Shown here: positions 27,401-33,400 of the stretch, one piece after another
Numbering within the stretch: position 1 is the first letter of the stretch
Layout: every line of letters begins with the position of its first letter
Source of the DNA: Psococerastis gibbosa
Lineage: Eukaryota > Arthropoda > Insecta > Psocodea > Psocidae
Assembly (NCBI GenBank): GCA_963971405.1
Contig: OZ020489.1
Location: 16,084,290 to 16,148,289 of the forward strand
Length of the DNA stretch: 64,000 nucleotides
Reading direction: 5' to 3'
The notes under the pieces: model-generated
Database searches by the model: none
Seen by the model: only the letters and a program-made list of their open reading frames with translations
What the model was told of the DNA's origin: nothing
Position numbers and translations under genes: made by a program

Positions 27401-30400
27401 TGTGTGATTGAAATTGTGATGTTTTAACATAAGAATTATCCTTTTACTTTTACTTTTAGGGCGAGCGCGACCGAAATTACCGAGTTACCAGAATCCGGAC
27501 GCGGTCGCCCTAAAAATTGTTTTCTTTTATTGTTGTAAATAGAAATATTTTTATATAACTTAAGTAATAATAATAAATTTTGAAAAGTGCTTATATTATA
27601 GGCTGTAATAGGCCATAAAACTAGGTTCGGAAGGATTCCTGCGGATCAAAAAATCACTAATTAAAATACTATTAAGCATTCAATATTAATTGCAAGTTGT
27701 TTCTGAAAAGTTTTGATTGTCTTAAATATACCTACATTAAAATTCAGTCAAATGCCAATATTGTATGTTATCGTATGTTATCATATTTGACAACATTTTA
27801 CAGGTACAGGGTACCTACTTAACTTTGTATAAAGTCTCTACAGTTTTTTAACACAGCACAGTGCTCATATGGTACGTTAGACACGCTTGCACCAGCTACA
27901 CAACCATCTAACCGAACAGGTCTTTGCGCTTACTTTATAGCATAAAGGCAATGCTTTATGGAATATATTGTAGCATTATATAATGCTACAATATACTGTA
28001 TAAAGGTATATACTGTATAAAGGGTATTTATTTATGTATAAGCTCACCTGACATCGTGTGGTGTTGGAAGGGTAGCACCTCGATCTAGAAGAATTTTTAA
28101 AATCTCGTAGTTGTTCATGTGGGCAGCTAAAATAAGCGGTGTTATATCTGTGGTAAAGGCGGACGAAGCTCGATCAACTGCTTCCCAGCTCTAAAACATT
28201 TAACAAAAGACATACAGTATACTGTATGGTATTGGTGATTTTATATCAGCTGTAGGATGGTACCTACCACTCTGTCACGGTATTAAAGAACCGGTCCGAG
28301 TTTACTCGAACATGCTTTCCAATTTATCAAAATTAGTAGATAGAGAAAATGAGTAATTTCAAGGTAAATAATTTTCCTATGGTTAAATTTCCGATATCTC
28401 GGGGGGGGGGGGGGGTTGTCCATCTAACGTCACAGGACGTGAGGTAAATTATAGATAGGTCAGATCAACACATTACCACACAGCCAGACAGCCAGACATT
28501 TAGTAAAAACCACTTTTTTTGGTTCCTGGGACCTCAAAACGTGTAATTCCGTTGAAGTCTCGGAATCGAAAATTTGGACAGTCACAAAGCCTTCCTTATA
28601 TTACGTATAAATTAGAAATTAAAAAACGTAACTTCACTTTTGGGGTAGATATATGGAGTTTTTGGTATCGTTGGAATCGATACACTTCCAGTGATCCAAA
28701 TTTGGCGGAAGAAATTCATTTCTGTATACATTTCATGAGAGAGGAAAATGTGAAATTATGACTGCAAACTTTTTTTTACCATAACCAGACTGTTGGGAAA
28801 GAATGCTCTTAAGTATATAAGCAAACCAATCAACAAACGCTCCATATAATAGCCTAGACTCTTGGGCGCACCCCCCACCCCTAATTACAGCAGATATGCT
28901 GTATGAAAGTTGACCAATAATTGTAAAAATGCATACATTACCGAAAATAATCCCTTTTTCGTCCAAATTGCACAATTTAAAAGAACCGTTCCAAATTTAC
29001 TCGAACATGCTTTTCAATTCATCAACATTAGTAGATAGAGGAAATGAGTAGTTTCGTGGTAAATAATTTTCCTATGGTTAGCTTTCCGATATCTCTGGGG
29101 GGGGGGGGGGGATTGTCCACCTGACGTCACTGGAGGTGAGATAAATTCGTGAGATAAATTCTAGATAGGTCAGACCAACACATTATCAAACAGCAATAAT
29201 GGAAGGACATGCAATGCATTTGAGCGCGAATTTTCTATCATTTTTTCAAAAAATAATTTTTTGCACAAAACCAAATAGTTTTTTGGGAAAGCAACCTGTC
29301 CGGTTTCGTTACTCAATTTACCACCTAAAACATGCCTGAAGGTAGAAATCATCGATAGAAAGGTTTCACAGAAAAATTATTTTTTAGTCATTTTTCATTA
29401 AAATTTAGTTATTTTTATTTTTTTTACCCCCAGAAGCAAACTATGAAGGGGCAAGCGACCCCCCGCATTTTGTCAATATTAATAACGGCTACAACATATG
29501 TGAATTTAAAAGAAATCATTGAGCCGTTTTGGAGAAATAATTTTTTTAGACGTTTTTTGGAGTATATCTTGTTTGTAACACTTTTAATCTCAGGTTAATG
29601 TTAAAAATAATCCACAAAAGAAAATCCTGAAGGTCATGCACAAAAGAACCACAGTTATTTCCATCTGAAGAGCTATTTAAAATAGCAAACGTTCCAACCA
29701 TCAGAAACACGTTCATTAGAGAAGCCATAACACAACTGTTCAAACACAGACATCTACACTCTGAAGTGACCCATGGCCACAGTACACGATACAGAGAAAG
29801 CAGACCTTTATATAGTGAGACCCCTAGAACTAAAAAAATTCAAAGCACTGCACAATACATTGCACTCACACTCTACAACAGTCTACCAAAAGGAATAAAA
29901 GAAATCTCAAATATGAGGTTGTTTATCGTTGAAAGTGCCACAGAACATCTAAAAGTGAAATAAAATAACGTATAGAGCAGAAAAGAAACTATACCCTACT
30001 ACAATACATAGAAAACCATAAAACGCCCTTACCAACCCAATTTGACCCTATTAACTAATAACTACTAACTAACTAATAACTGCAATAACTGCATGCATTA
30101 ATTAATAATCATGAACTTACCCTACTAACCTACTAATAAATATTGATGAAAACAAAAATTGTTATATTGTATATCATATATACATGACATCATGCATTGG
30201 ATTGTTTCGCCATATCGTCTCTATGAAAAACCACGCACGACAGCTGTGGTAAAATCCAATTTAACTTGTACAAATATTTTTGAGACAAATAAATAAATTG
30301 AATTGAATTGAATCGCTATAGTAGGCCCACTGACCCACCTAAAACATCCTAAAACTTGAACTTCCAAGTGGCCTAGCAGGCTCATTTTAACACTATCTAC

Positions 30401-33400
30401 AAGTCTACAACAGCAGCCTGATCGAGGCGATTGTAATACCGGTATTTATTTAATCCCCTGGTATTAAAAATGTAAACAAGATAATTTTATAATGGAAAGA
30501 GCTATTCAAAATTTGTTTATTTACAGTTATAATCCTAGGGTATTTATTTAACCCCAGTATTATAATCGCCTCGATCAGGCTGCAGGTGAATGAATGAAAG
30601 AATCGTTTATTTACCATGACTAAAAAACAATATACAGTATAAAAAAGACCAGTTTTGTCCTATGGGCTCCGCCCGTTTAAGGGGGAAAATTTTAACATAG
30701 ACAAGATGAACTGATTTAAAGCAACTTAACTTCATTGGAAGTGTTGTTTCCAACGGCTGCTTTCGGCATTTCTGCTTTAAGTAACCCTGTCAGCCTGACC
30801 TGACCTGTGAGTCTGTTTGTTAACTTGAGGCACCCTAAGGGCAGACTCTTCCACCTCGGGGTAAAGGGGAGTTGACTGACAGGGAGGACCTCATGACTAT
30901 AGTGGATTCCGAACCACTTGAGGAACATGGTAAAGTCACACGAATAAATCGGAGGTGACCAGGACTCGACACGCACGTAGACTGACTGGTATAGTCTAAG
31001 CGCGTTATCATGTCCCACCATGTTCCCCTGCCAGCGCTGTGGACACTACCAAGTTTGCAGCAGTTTGAGACATACTCTGCTCTCATGCATTCAACATGGT
31101 AAGGGTCTTCATTGGAAGTAAATAGCCTAAGGCGGGTATTCCACATACGTACATTGTCAATGAAAATTATGAAATTGAAGGACATTTCAATTTTACTCTA
31201 TGCCATTGTTAAAATTGATCATTGATCAATTGATCATAGAGTAAAATCACAAACTAAAATTAAAAAATGGCGTCATGGGATATGTCAAGTGTGTCAAGTA
31301 CAGTTATTTTAATTGATTTAAAAAAAAAAAAAAACAGTTTTCATCCATTAAACAGATCGGTGAAGGTCGATCTTACTTCGGATCTCCTACTATTATTAGG
31401 TTTTATTAAAAATAATAAGTGTACGAAGAAAACAAATACAAACAAAATTTCAAAAAACATATGCAAACAAATTTCAAAAATTTGGCGCATACGTTTCAAT
31501 AGAAAGTTGTCAATTTTTGAATAAACATGTGGAATGGCCGCCATCAATGAAAAATTGAAATGTCCTTCAATTTCATATTTTTCATTGACGATGTACGTAT
31601 GTGGAATACCCGCCTAAGTATGAATTTGGTATAGTATTGCAATGTATTGTATGGAGGTCCTTAATATGCTTGAATATGTTCAATGTTAGTCATCTGGTTA
31701 GCAAGTGGCATTGAGCTGAGAATTAAATAGTAAGTCCTTAGTTAAACGCGTTAGAGCACGGATCTCCCTGTCACACCTAAGATTAAGGAATCAAAGCGAA
31801 GTCGTATTTACTGTTCCTTGGGCCAGATAACCGCATCCTAGCTTTCCGTGTTTGATTCAGCGACCTGGGCCAGAGATATTGACAATCCAAGTCAACAATC
31901 CAGAGTTAAGTTTTGGAACTTAAATTAAATCAACCCCTCTGTCACTCGGATGATATCTTGCAACAATACCAAAAGTTATACTAAGACTATTTTGAATAAA
32001 TAATGACCTTTTGTTCTATTACTAAGTCAACCTAGCGGAGTTAGGGTTACACAGCATCTCTCTTCACACTCAACTAGGAAGGCTCGGGCCCTCCTGCTTT
32101 ACATGCCCGCCGAAACATGGCCAAAAAATTTAGTAAGTGTGGGAATCGAACCAACAGCCTTTCGGGTGAAAGTCAGAGTCCACACCGTACAAAGAACCGG
32201 TCCGAGTTTACTCGAACCTGCTTTCCAATTTATAAATTAGTAGATAGACATAATGTGTAATTTCATAGTAAATAATTTCCCTATGGTTAAATTTCAGATC
32301 CCTCAGGGGGGGGGGGGGGTCCATCTCTATATTAAAAACCCCTTAAAACTCAATTGCATATTCTGGGACAAACAGACTAATACATTGTAACAGTAGTAAC
32401 AATGATAGGACACGCAATGTATTGGAGCGTAAAGTTTCCATAATTTCTTCAGAAAATAATTTTTTGCACAGAACCAAATATTTTTTTTGGGAAAACAACC
32501 TGTTTATTTTTGTTACTCTATTGAACACCTAAAACATACCTGAGGGTAGAAATCATCGATAGAAAGGTTCCGTAGAAAAATTATATTTTAGTCATTTTTC
32601 ATGAAAATTGAGTTATTTTTATATTTTACCCCCAGAAGCAAACTATCGCCGGGCAAGCGACCCAATGCATTTTGTTAACATTAATAACGACTACAATATA
32701 TGTGAATTTAAAAGAAATCGTTGGAGCCGTTTTTGAGAAATAATTTATTTATACTTTTTTTTTAGTTTTTTGAGAATAAAACCCCCCAAAATTAAGTTAG
32801 CACAAAATAAAACTTTTTCTTGAGATATGATTTATGTGAACCTACATGCCAAATTTCATCAAAATCGACCGATTAGTTTTCCCGGAAATCGATGAACAGA
32901 CAGACAGGCAGACATTTCGTAAAAACCACTTTTTTGAGTTCCTAGGACCTCAAAACGTGTAAATCCGTTGAAATCTCGGAATCGAAAATTTCGACCATCG
33001 CAAAGCTTTTCACATACTACGTATAAACTGGAAAGCAATAAATAAACATACCCATACCATGCCACACACATTAAAAGTCATACGCTCTAGCATGAAGAAA
33101 ATAGGTCTCCAGAAAAACCCTACGAACTAATGCTGGCTGCCTTGCTAGGTGAGATCTGCTATACAACTTCACTATGCTGCCGTAGAATTTGCTTGCGTGC
33201 AGCGGACTTTGAATCTTTTAGTTCCAAACCAGACCTTAGGCCCGGTACACACGGACGTTCCACGCTGCCGGCGTGAGACACTGAGAAATTTATCATGTGA
33301 TCAAATGGGCTGGTGATAGGTTGGTGCAAAGAAAAATTAATTTCTGAGCGTACTTCCTAAGGTTTTGTGGCGTTGATGCGTGTTCCGGGCGTGTCTATGG

